Source: Lysobacteraceae bacterium P (GTDB lineage: Bacteria; Pseudomonadota; Gammaproteobacteria; Xanthomonadales; Xanthomonadaceae). Taken from it: DNA of 64,000 nt. This document shows, piece after piece, positions 44,673 through 51,482 of the stretch (the stretch's first letter is position 1; every line of letters starts with the position of its first letter). The notes beneath the pieces were generated by a model. The model was not told the DNA's origin. It worked only from the letters and a program-made list of their open reading frames with translations, and made no database searches. Location: NCBI GenBank assembly GCA_005503055.1, contig SCOX01000003.1, positions 186,001 to 250,000 on the forward strand. The letters run 5' to 3'. A program made the translations under genes and the position numbers.

Positions 44673-45674
44673 TCAAGCCAGTTCGCGGATGCGCCGGTAC
44701 AGCGCGTCGATCGCCGGGTCGTGGCGGTACTGCGCGATCAGCGGTTGCGCTGCAGCGCGGAACGCGGGCAGGTCCACTTCGTTGAACTTCACGCCCGACT
44801 CGACCACGATGCGGCGCGCCTCGTCTTCCTGCTTCTCCCACAGCCCGCGCATCACCTGCACCGATTCGCGCGCCAGTCCGACGAGGCGGTCGCGGTCGCG
44901 CGGCGCCAGCGTGTCGAACGTGCGCCGCGACATCAGCAGCACGTCGGGCGCGTAGGAGTGATCGCTGTGCGACCAGTAGCGCGCGGCCTCGAAATGGCGG
45001 CTGGACTGGAAGGCGCGCATGTTGTTCTCGGCGCCGTCGATCATGTGCGTCTCCATGGCGGAGAACACCTCGCCCAGCGGCAGCGGCGTAGGATTGGCGC
45101 CGAACAGGCGCAGCATGCGGATGAAGATGTCCGACACCGGTACGCGGATCTTCAACCCGTGCAGATCGGCAGGCTCCACGATCGGATGCTTGATGTTGTA
45201 GAAGCAGCGCGGCCCGCTGTCGTAGATCGCAAGGCCCACCAGCCCGCGCGCCTCGAAGCCGCGCAGCACGTGTGCGCCCACCTCGCCGTCGAGCGCGCGG
45301 CGCAGGTGCGGCACGGAATCGAAAACGTACGGCAGGCACAGCGCCTGGGTCAGCGGGAAGGCGTTGTTGAGCGCGCCGGTGTAGACGCGGGTGATGTCGA
45401 TGGCGCCGAAGCGGGCCATGTCGATCGCTTCGGATTCGCGGCCGAGCTGGCCCGCGTGGTACATGCGGATGCGCAGGCGGCCGTCGGTGTCGCGCTCGAG
45501 CTGTTCGCCGATCCAGCGAACGGCTTCGACGGTGGGGTAGTCCTTGACGTGCACATCGGTCGCGGTGAGCACGCGCGCGCCGCCGTCGGCGCGCAGCAGC
45601 GGCGCGGCGCCGAGCGCGCAGGCGCCGGTGAGCCCGGCCAGGAAGCGCCGCCGTCCCATCGCCCCGTCCGTCAT
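44673..45674 (-). CDS. TRAP transporter substrate-binding protein (DctP family)
   Basis: The 333-aa protein has a Tat-like or long Sec signal (GRRRFLAGLTGACALGAAP) and the DctP pattern: YPTVEAVRWIGEQLE, YHAGQLGRESEAIDMARFGAID, LKIRVPVSDIFIRML and the central EVFSAMETHMIDGAENN. The Arg of KIRVP normally binds a substrate carboxylate, which fits a uronic acid. The start codon overlaps the stop of the upstream hydratase gene (ATGA, 45671-45674), so they are coupled. Confidence 0.92.
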   Translation of the reverse strand: MTDGAMGRRRFLAGLTGACALGAAPLLRADGGARVLTATDVHVKDYPTVEAVRWIGEQLERDTDGRLRIRMYHAGQLGRESEAIDMARFGAIDITRVYTGALNNAFPLTQALCLPYVFDSVPHLRRALDGEVGAHVLRGFEARGLVGLAIYDSGPRCFYNIKHPIVEPADLHGLKIRVPVSDIFIRMLRLFGANPTPLPLGEVFSAMETHMIDGAENNMRAFQSSRHFEAARYWSHSDHSYAPDVLLMSRRTFDTLAPRDRDRLVGLARESVQVMRGLWEKQEDEARRIVVESGVKFNEVDLPAFRAAAQPLIAQYRHDPAIDALYRRIRELA

Positions 45675-46507
45675 GCGCCCTCCTGCAACGGCGTCGCGGC
45701 CACGGCGTTGCACAGGATGTCCCCCCAGCGTCCGAAACTGACGCGCGAGCGCTGGCCGGCGACGATGTCGTGGATGCCGGTCGCCGCGCCCGTCGTCACC
45801 AGCATGCCCTGCTTGAGCGGATAGCCGCGCTGCGCGCAGCGCGAGAGCGCGAAGGCCAGCGCCGCCAGCAGCCCGCCGCTGATCGAGGCCGCGCCGCCTT
45901 CGCCGACGAGGTGCCCGTCGATGAAGGTCTCGCAGGTGAGTTCGTCCGTGGACAGGCGCTGCCAGCGTTCGATTTCCGGCCCGAGGATGAGCCCGGTGTT
46001 GTTGCCGAAATCCGACACCACCACCGGCGGCCCGAGCGCGTTGATGAGCGGCAGCGGACTGCCGGCCAGTTCCACGCCGACCAGCAGCATGTCCACCAGC
46101 GCCGCGGCTTCATCGGCCGTGTATTGCGTCTTGTCGACCGGAGCGTCGGTGCCGATACGGAACACGAACTCGGCTTCCACCGCGGCGAATCCCCCCGGAA
46201 TCACCGCGAACGTCGCATTGTCGTTGGCGCCCGGCGCCTGCACGGCGCCTTCGAAGATCGGCCCTACCAGCCGCTCTTCGCCCAGCTTGATTTCCCAGTC
46301 GGCCGGGATCTTGCCGACCTTCCAGCCCACCACCGGCCTGCCCCACAACGCGATGGCCGCGTCCTGACAGGCGTAACCCGCCTCCAGGTCGCGCGGGAGC
46401 TCGCCCGGGTATTGCGGCAGCGCCTGCGCCTGTCGACGCGCCGCCACCAGCCGCCCTGCGATCGTTGCACTCTCGGCGCTGCCCGCGTCGGGCGCGTTTC
46501 TGTCCAT
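45671..46507 (-). CDS. 2-keto-4-pentenoate hydratase / fumarylacetoacetase-fold protein
   Basis: The 278-aa protein belongs to the FAH superfamily. It has GWKVGKIP, VEAEFVFRIG (metal-binding Glu-x-Glu), VELAGSPLP, SDFGNNTGLILGP, and KQGMLVTTGAATG near the end, as in MhpD/HpcG hydratases. Such enzymes hydrate 2-oxo-4-enoates. Here it is the first gene of the TRAP operon of the pectin locus, not of an aromatic pathway, so it may act on an unsaturated keto-acid derived from uronates. The ATG at 46505-46507 is chosen because a start at 46570 would place the operator at 46550 inside the gene; GGGGA lies upstream. Confidence 0.82.
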   Translation of the reverse strand: MDRNAPDAGSAESATIAGRLVAARRQAQALPQYPGELPRDLEAGYACQDAAIALWGRPVVGWKVGKIPADWEIKLGEERLVGPIFEGAVQAPGANDNATFAVIPGGFAAVEAEFVFRIGTDAPVDKTQYTADEAAALVDMLLVGVELAGSPLPLINALGPPVVVSDFGNNTGLILGPEIERWQRLSTDELTCETFIDGHLVGEGGAASISGGLLAALAFALSRCAQRGYPLKQGMLVTTGAATGIHDIVAGQRSRVSFGRWGDILCNAVAATPLQEGA

Positions 46508-46549
46508 GCGACGGCTGTCCCCTGCAATCGTTGTTGGAAGAGTTGTATA

Positions 46550-46563
46550 GGAAACCGGTGTCA
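46550..46563. promoter_or_regulatory. LacI/KdgR-type operator between hydratase and pectate lyase
   Basis: GGAAACCGGTGTCA differs from the kduI site by one base. It lies in the 103-bp divergent promoter region of the hydratase-TRAP operon and the pectate lyase gene, so one protein could control both. Confidence 0.68.
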
Positions 46564-46610
46564 TTGACAATCGGGGTCTAGACTCGGATCACGGCTCGGG
46601 GAGGAGACGG

Positions 46611-47987
46611 ATGGAGCATCGGCGCGGAAGGGGCATGTTTTCGTGGTTTGCACGTGCGGCGGCGGGGGCATTGCTGGCGGGCGCGGTGGTGGGTGGCACT
46701 TGCCTGGGCGTGCAAGCCGCACAGAGGTCGTTGTCCCCCGAGACAGGCCCGCTGGCCTTTCCAGGCGCGCTGGGCTGGGCGGCGCACACCCCGGGCGGGC
46801 GCGGTGGCCAGGTCATCCGCGTCACCACATTGGCGGCGGAGGGTCCGGGCTCGTTCGCGCAGGCGTTGGCGACGCCGGGTCCGCGCATCGTCGTGTTCGA
46901 AGTCGGCGGCGTCATCGATCTTGGAATGAAGGAGCTGCGCATCACCGAGCCCTTCCTCACCATCGCCGGCCAGACGGCGCCGCAGCCGGGCATCACCTTC
47001 ATCAAGGGCGGGCTGACCATCGCCACGCACGACGTGGTGATCCGGCACATCCGCATGCGCCCGGGCGACGGCAACAAGCCGAAGTGGTCGGGGGACATCG
47101 ACGCCATCACCACCGTGCGGGGCGCGCGCGACGTCATCGTCGACCACTGCTCGCTGACGTGGGCCACCGACGAGAACCTGTCGGCCTCCAGCACCCGCTT
47201 CTTCGGCGAAAGCGAGAAGGACTGGATGGACGCGGCCTCGCGCCGCATCACCTACAGCAACAACATCATCGCCGAAGGCCTGGCGAACGCCACGCACGCC
47301 AAGGGCGAGCATTCGAAGGGCTCGCTGATCCACGACCACGTCAACGACGTGCTCATCGTCGGCAATCTCTACGCGCACAACTACGAGCGCAATCCCCTGT
47401 TCAAGGGGGGCGCGCGCGGGCAGGTCGTCAACAACCTCATCTACGATCCCGGCCAGCGCGTCGTGCACTACAACCTCATCGCCGAGGAATGGCTGGGACA
47501 TCCGTATTCGCGCGGGCAGGTGATCGCACGCGGCAACGTGATGCGGGCGGGAATTTCGACGGAAGAGGTGGCGTTCTTCAGCGTGGGCGGCTCCGGCGAT
47601 CTCGACGTCTACCTCGACGACAATCTCGCCGTCGACCGCCTCGGCAACCCGCTGCCGCAACAGGGCCGCTACACGACCACGCCGGTCTCCGTGGCCGCGA
47701 TGAAGCGCGCACCGGCATTGCCGTTCGGCGTGAAGCTGCTGCCGTCGGCGCAGGTGCAGGACGCGGTCGTCGCCAACGCCGGCGCGCGCCCCTGGGATCG
47801 CGACGACGTGGACCGCCGCATCCTCGCCGACACCATCGAAGGCCGTGGCCGCATCATCGACAGCCAGGAGCAGGTGGGCGGCTATCCGAAGCAGGCGGAA
47901 ACGCGGCAGGCGTTCTTGCCGGCGGACTGGGACATGGAGACGATGGAGCCGCTCAAGCCGTTGCCGCGGCGGGCACCGTTGAAGTAG
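46611..47987 (+). CDS. Exported pectate lyase-like protein (PL1-type beta helix)
   Basis: The 458-aa protein has a signal segment (AAAGALLAGAVVGGTCLGVQA) and a right-handed beta-helix pattern of polysaccharide lyase family 1: GPRIVVFEVGGVIDL, VVIRHIRMRPGD, DVIVDHCSLTWATDENL and NNLIYDPGQRVVHYN. The DHCSLTW segment corresponds to the Ca-binding, substrate-facing turn of these lyases. It would cleave de-esterified pectin outside the cytoplasm. Start choice is the ATG at 46611, 6 bases after GGAGGAG; an ATG at 46635 is possible. Confidence 0.88.
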   Translation: MEHRRGRGMFSWFARAAAGALLAGAVVGGTCLGVQAAQRSLSPETGPLAFPGALGWAAHTPGGRGGQVIRVTTLAAEGPGSFAQALATPGPRIVVFEVGGVIDLGMKELRITEPFLTIAGQTAPQPGITFIKGGLTIATHDVVIRHIRMRPGDGNKPKWSGDIDAITTVRGARDVIVDHCSLTWATDENLSASSTRFFGESEKDWMDAASRRITYSNNIIAEGLANATHAKGEHSKGSLIHDHVNDVLIVGNLYAHNYERNPLFKGGARGQVVNNLIYDPGQRVVHYNLIAEEWLGHPYSRGQVIARGNVMRAGISTEEVAFFSVGGSGDLDVYLDDNLAVDRLGNPLPQQGRYTTTPVSVAAMKRAPALPFGVKLLPSAQVQDAVVANAGARPWDRDDVDRRILADTIEGRGRIIDSQEQVGGYPKQAETRQAFLPADWDMETMEPLKPLPRRAPLK

Positions 47988-47995
47988 CGCCCGCA

Positions 47996-48757
47996 TCACT
48001 TCGAAGGCGTCGCTTCCAGCAGGCGCTCGGCCAATGCCGAGCGCGATCCGCGCAAGGCGAACGCGAACTCCCGCGCCATCCGCGCCGCGCCTTCGGGCGA
48101 GAAGTGCGTGTTGTCCTGTGCGCCCTGCGGATAGTTCGAATTCGCGCCGGCCGGCAGCCACAGGAACAGCGCCTTCGATCCCTCGACGCCCGCTTCCTGC
48201 ACCACTGCCGAACTGCGCCGCTCCATGTCGATCAACGCCACGTTCGCGCGCGATGCCAGCGCACGCACGAGGTCGGGATACTCGCCATGGCTGGGCACGA
48301 GGCGACCGCCATCGTCGAAACGCCGCCGCGCGACGGGCGTGAGCAACACCGGCGTGGCCTTGCGCGCATGCACGTCGGCGACGAAGCGCTCGAGATTACG
48401 CACGTAATCGGCCGGTGGCGTGTAGCGGTCGGGCTTTTCGACCGACTGGTCGTTGTGGCCGAACTGGATCAGCACGATGTCGCCGGACTTCGTCGCATCG
48501 AGCAGCGCTTGCCAACGCCCCTCCTCGATGAAGGTACGCGTGCTGCGGCCGTTCTTGGCGCGGTTGTCGACGACGACGGTACCAGCGCGGAACTGCGCGG
48601 CGAGGTGCTCGCCCCAGCCGGTTTCCGGTCGCTTCTCCGGCAGTTTCTCCGCCATCGTGGAATCGCCCGCGAGGTGGATGGTGATCGGTGGCGCGGCAGT
48701 CGCGGTGAAGGCGAACGTGAACGCGCAGAGGGCGGCAAGGCGTCGAAGGAGCTTCAT
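47996..48757 (-). CDS. Rhamnogalacturonan acetylesterase (SGNH hydrolase, CE12-like)
   Basis: The 253-aa exported esterase has a signal peptide and the SGNH blocks: GDSTMAEK (nucleophile Ser), GWGEHLAAQF, NRAKNGRSTRTF (Gly/Asn oxyanion), FGHNDQS (Asn) and DNTHFSPEGA (Asp and His). This set matches rhamnogalacturonan acetylesterases, which remove acetyl groups from pectin side regions. It is 25 bp downstream of the pectin methylesterase gene on the same strand. The ATG at 48755-48757 begins the signal peptide. Confidence 0.88.
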   Translation of the reverse strand: MKLLRRLAALCAFTFAFTATAAPPITIHLAGDSTMAEKLPEKRPETGWGEHLAAQFRAGTVVVDNRAKNGRSTRTFIEEGRWQALLDATKSGDIVLIQFGHNDQSVEKPDRYTPPADYVRNLERFVADVHARKATPVLLTPVARRRFDDGGRLVPSHGEYPDLVRALASRANVALIDMERRSSAVVQEAGVEGSKALFLWLPAGANSNYPQGAQDNTHFSPEGAARMAREFAFALRGSRSALAERLLEATPSK

Positions 48758-48782
48758 GGCATCGCGGGAGTGGTCACGATCT

Positions 48783-49946
48783 TCAGTAGGGCCGCCAACC
48801 GTCGAGCACGCACTCGCGCTCGAAAACGGCTGCACGTTCGGGCGCCAGCATCCGGCGCGATTCGGATCGGTGCGCCCCCGGCCCCAAGCTTGCGTACTCG
48901 AACAGCCGCGCCGCGCCGGGTTGCAGCATCACGCGCAGGCCGTCGCGGGCCGTGTAGCCCATCTCGTCCCAGCCACGCGCGTCTATGTGCGCGTCCATCC
49001 AGCAATGCAGGAACACCGCGGCGCCGACCGCGTCGGGATCGCCGTACTTGCCGTCCGGGAAGGTCCGGCCCGGGCGCCACGCGCGCCCGAGCGCCACGCT
49101 TGAATCAGCGATCCCGCGTTCGCGCGTGAGGCGGCAGCGCACGAACGTCAGCCCGTACGCCTGCGCCGACGGCGTCGACGGGACCGCAACATAGCCCTGT
49201 CGCTCCTTGCCGGGTCGCAGGCGCGAATGCAGCTCGCACGACTCGAACAACGCGTTGCCGCCCCCGAAGACGAAATCGACGCTGCCCGCAATGCGGCAAT
49301 CGCGGAAGAAACTGCGTCCGGCATCGGTGAACAACGTGTCCTGATGGCCGAGAAGATCGACGCCTTCGAACGAGCAACGCTCCGCACCCGCGTCGAGCAT
49401 CAACGCCACCGCCTGCGCGCCGTTGGGCCCGATCGGCTCGAACTTGGGTGCGGCCAGATTGCCGACGTAGTCGAACGCATTCTCGATGGTCAGGTTCTGC
49501 GCATGGAATTCCGGCGCACGCACCGTCACGCTGGCGCAACCCCAGGTGCCCCACGGCTCGCCGTCGGGGCGTTTCATGCCGGCCGCGGCATCGAAGCTCA
49601 GCACGCTCGCGGTGCGGTGTTCGCCGACGAGATGGACGAACGGTTTGTCGACCACGAGCTTCTCGCGCCAGCGTCCGCGCGTGACCAGGATGCGGAACGG
49701 ACGCGTACCGTCCGCGGGTGCGGCGGCGATGGCTTCGCCAAGGGTGGCGAACGTGCGGGTGTCGGCGTGCGGCGGCGTGGCGACGATGGCATCGAACGGC
49801 GTGCCGCGCGGTTCCGCTGTCGGCTTCACCCTTCCCTGTCCCTCCCCTGCGAGCAGAGGAGGGGGCAGGAGCGCGAGCGTACCGATGGCCGACAACGACG
49901 CGCGCAGGAGGCGACGTCGCTGCAACGAAATCCCGCCATCCGTCAC
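48783..49946 (-). CDS. Pectin methylesterase (CE8)
   Basis: The 387-aa enzyme removes methyl esters from homogalacturonan so that pectate lyases can act. Family signatures are all present: EHRTASVLSF, GAQAVALMLDAGAERC, GHQDTLFTDAGRSFF (catalytic Asp region), GSVDFVFGGGNALFE (second Asp) and LGRAWRPG (Arg). A twin-Arg-like N-terminus (QRRRLLRASLSAIG) precedes PPPLLAGEGQGR, which is a translated copy of a dispersed repeat at the signal/mature junction. It uses a GTG start that overlaps the stop of the pectate lyase gene by four bases. Confidence 0.9.
   Translation of the reverse strand: MTDGGISLQRRRLLRASLSAIGTLALLPPPLLAGEGQGRVKPTAEPRGTPFDAIVATPPHADTRTFATLGEAIAAAPADGTRPFRILVTRGRWREKLVVDKPFVHLVGEHRTASVLSFDAAAGMKRPDGEPWGTWGCASVTVRAPEFHAQNLTIENAFDYVGNLAAPKFEPIGPNGAQAVALMLDAGAERCSFEGVDLLGHQDTLFTDAGRSFFRDCRIAGSVDFVFGGGNALFESCELHSRLRPGKERQGYVAVPSTPSAQAYGLTFVRCRLTRERGIADSSVALGRAWRPGRTFPDGKYGDPDAVGAAVFLHCWMDAHIDARGWDEMGYTARDGLRVMLQPGAARLFEYASLGPGAHRSESRRMLAPERAAVFERECVLDGWRPY
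49840..49863. repeat. CCCTCTCC-type palindrome inside the methylesterase gene
   Basis: 49840-49849 and 49854-49863 form a 10-bp stem with one mismatch and a CGAG loop. It is related to the intergenic elements at 34543 and 39763 but here is translated in frame as part of PPPLLAGEGQGR near the signal-peptide end. Confidence 0.6.
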
Positions 49947-51286
49947 TTGAACGGACCCGCGCCCAGGATCACTGTCAGCGGCACCAGCGCGGTCGGATCG
50001 ATCCGGCGATATAGCGTGGGCGTCCAGGCGACGCTGGGATCCAGCGGCGCCGGATTTACCGCGTTATAGGCGCCGACGACGTCCACCCGCGCATTGCGCA
50101 GCAGCCCGTTGCGCAGCGTTCCCTCGGCGCGCAGGGCGGCGCCGTTGAAGCGTTCGACGAACAGGTCCGGCGTCACCGCATCGGGCACGACGAAGTGGTT
50201 GTTCTGAGCGACGATCTGCGACTCGATGCCGACACCCCAGCTGTAGCCATAGGTCTGCGCGCCTGCGTTGGTCAACGTGTACTGGTTGTTGAACACGTGC
50301 ACCTGGCCGTAGCGCACGCGCGGCACGCGCTGGCCCAGGTCGTGGAACAGGTTGTGGTGCAGCGTCACGCGCAGCTTGCCGCGATCGACGGTCGCGCCGT
50401 CGGACGAACCGATCAGCATCGCCTTGTCGTGGTTGGCCATCAGATTCCACGAGACGGTGACGAAGTCCGATTCGTTGGTCACGTCCACCAGTCCGTCATG
50501 GCGCTGGTACAGGCGGCCGAAGTACGTGGGCGCGTCCTCGTCGCGCGTGGCGACATCGAGAAATGCGTTGTGGTCGATCCATACGTGCGTGGCGTTGCGT
50601 ACGGAGATCGCGTCGTACAGCGAATTCCAGTTGCCTTCCGCACCGTCGGTCGGCGCCCATTGCGGGAAGCAATCGTAGCTGTCGACCAGCAGCAGATTGC
50701 GCACGATCACGTTCATCGGCTGGTTGCCGCTGGTGGAACTCGGGCGGATGTCGAGCCATGCACCGCGCAGGCCGTCGCCGTGATCGGCTCCGATGATCGT
50801 CGTGTTGGCCGGTACGCGGATGCGCACGCGCGCCTGCTGTGCGGCGGCGGAGGCGGCGCGGGCGCGCTCCTGCGGGCCACTGGGATTGACCCGGCCCCAC
50901 ACGGCAGGGTCGTAGGCGGTGAGGAATGCATCGAGCGAGTAGGGCCCGCCGGATTGCGGATCGGGCCGCGCGTAGTCGTCGCAGCCCAGCGGATTGCCGT
51001 CGGCATCGACATTGGCGTCGATCATGCCTTCGATGCGGATGATCTTCGGCGTGGCGTCGGGAAAGGCGAGCGCCGCGACCAGTGCATTGCGGTCGGACAC
51101 GGTGACCACGTGCGCCGCATCGGCGGCCGAGCCGCCGGTAGTGCCTTGCGGCAGCGCGGTGGTGGACTGCGACGCCCAGCCATCGTTGGGTGCGATGGTC
51201 TGGCGCTCCAGGCCATGGCCGGCTTGCGCGCACACGGGCAGGGCCAGTGCGAGCGCGGACAGGACGAACTGCGTGCGATTGCTCAT
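49943..51286 (-). CDS. Exported pectate lyase (PL1)
   Basis: The 447-aa protein has a signal peptide (LSALALALPVCAQAG) and a PL1 beta helix with ANTTIIGADHGDGLRGAWL, VIVRNLLLVDSYDCFPQW, DAISVRNATHVWIDHNAFLD (the WIDH Ca-binding motif) and LRVTLHHNLFHDLGQRVPRVRYGQVHVFNN; the latter two are cited in part as WIDHNAFLD and RVPRVRYGQVHVFNN. It contains the vWiDH and RxPxxR motifs, the Arg being the catalytic base. It cleaves polygalacturonate by beta-elimination. It is first in a minus-strand operon with the methylesterase (GTGA overlap) and the acetylesterase. Confidence 0.93.
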   Translation of the reverse strand: MSNRTQFVLSALALALPVCAQAGHGLERQTIAPNDGWASQSTTALPQGTTGGSAADAAHVVTVSDRNALVAALAFPDATPKIIRIEGMIDANVDADGNPLGCDDYARPDPQSGGPYSLDAFLTAYDPAVWGRVNPSGPQERARAASAAAQQARVRIRVPANTTIIGADHGDGLRGAWLDIRPSSTSGNQPMNVIVRNLLLVDSYDCFPQWAPTDGAEGNWNSLYDAISVRNATHVWIDHNAFLDVATRDEDAPTYFGRLYQRHDGLVDVTNESDFVTVSWNLMANHDKAMLIGSSDGATVDRGKLRVTLHHNLFHDLGQRVPRVRYGQVHVFNNQYTLTNAGAQTYGYSWGVGIESQIVAQNNHFVVPDAVTPDLFVERFNGAALRAEGTLRNGLLRNARVDVVGAYNAVNPAPLDPSVAWTPTLYRRIDPTALVPLTVILGAGPFK

Positions 51287-51430
51287 CGGTGCCGCTCCTT
51301 CGTGATGTGGAGGGAGCGGACGTCGGCGTCGGGACGGCGGCGCGGCGTCCGCGGGAGTTCACAACGCAACTGCCAAGCGAACCGGCGGGGCCGGCGACTG
51401 CCATTCGACTGCGATACGACGCAGAGAAAT

Positions 51431-51472
51431 CCGCCTCGGCCGAATGCGTTGCTTCGCATCCGGACGAGGCGG
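51431..51472 (-). terminator. Hairpin after the TonB receptor gene
   Basis: CCGCCTCG (51431-51438) pairs with CGAGGCGG (51465-51472), and inner ATGCG pairs with CGCAT, giving a long imperfect stem. Read on the minus strand it is followed by ATTTCTC. It lies 10 bp after the receptor stop. Confidence 0.55.
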
Positions 51473-51482
51473 CGAGAGAGCC

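Noticed and set aside
41510-44785. A 1091-codon plus-strand open frame opposite the LacI and TRAP genes
   Set aside because: It is a Gln/His/Arg-rich antisense artefact; the minus-strand genes show clear families.
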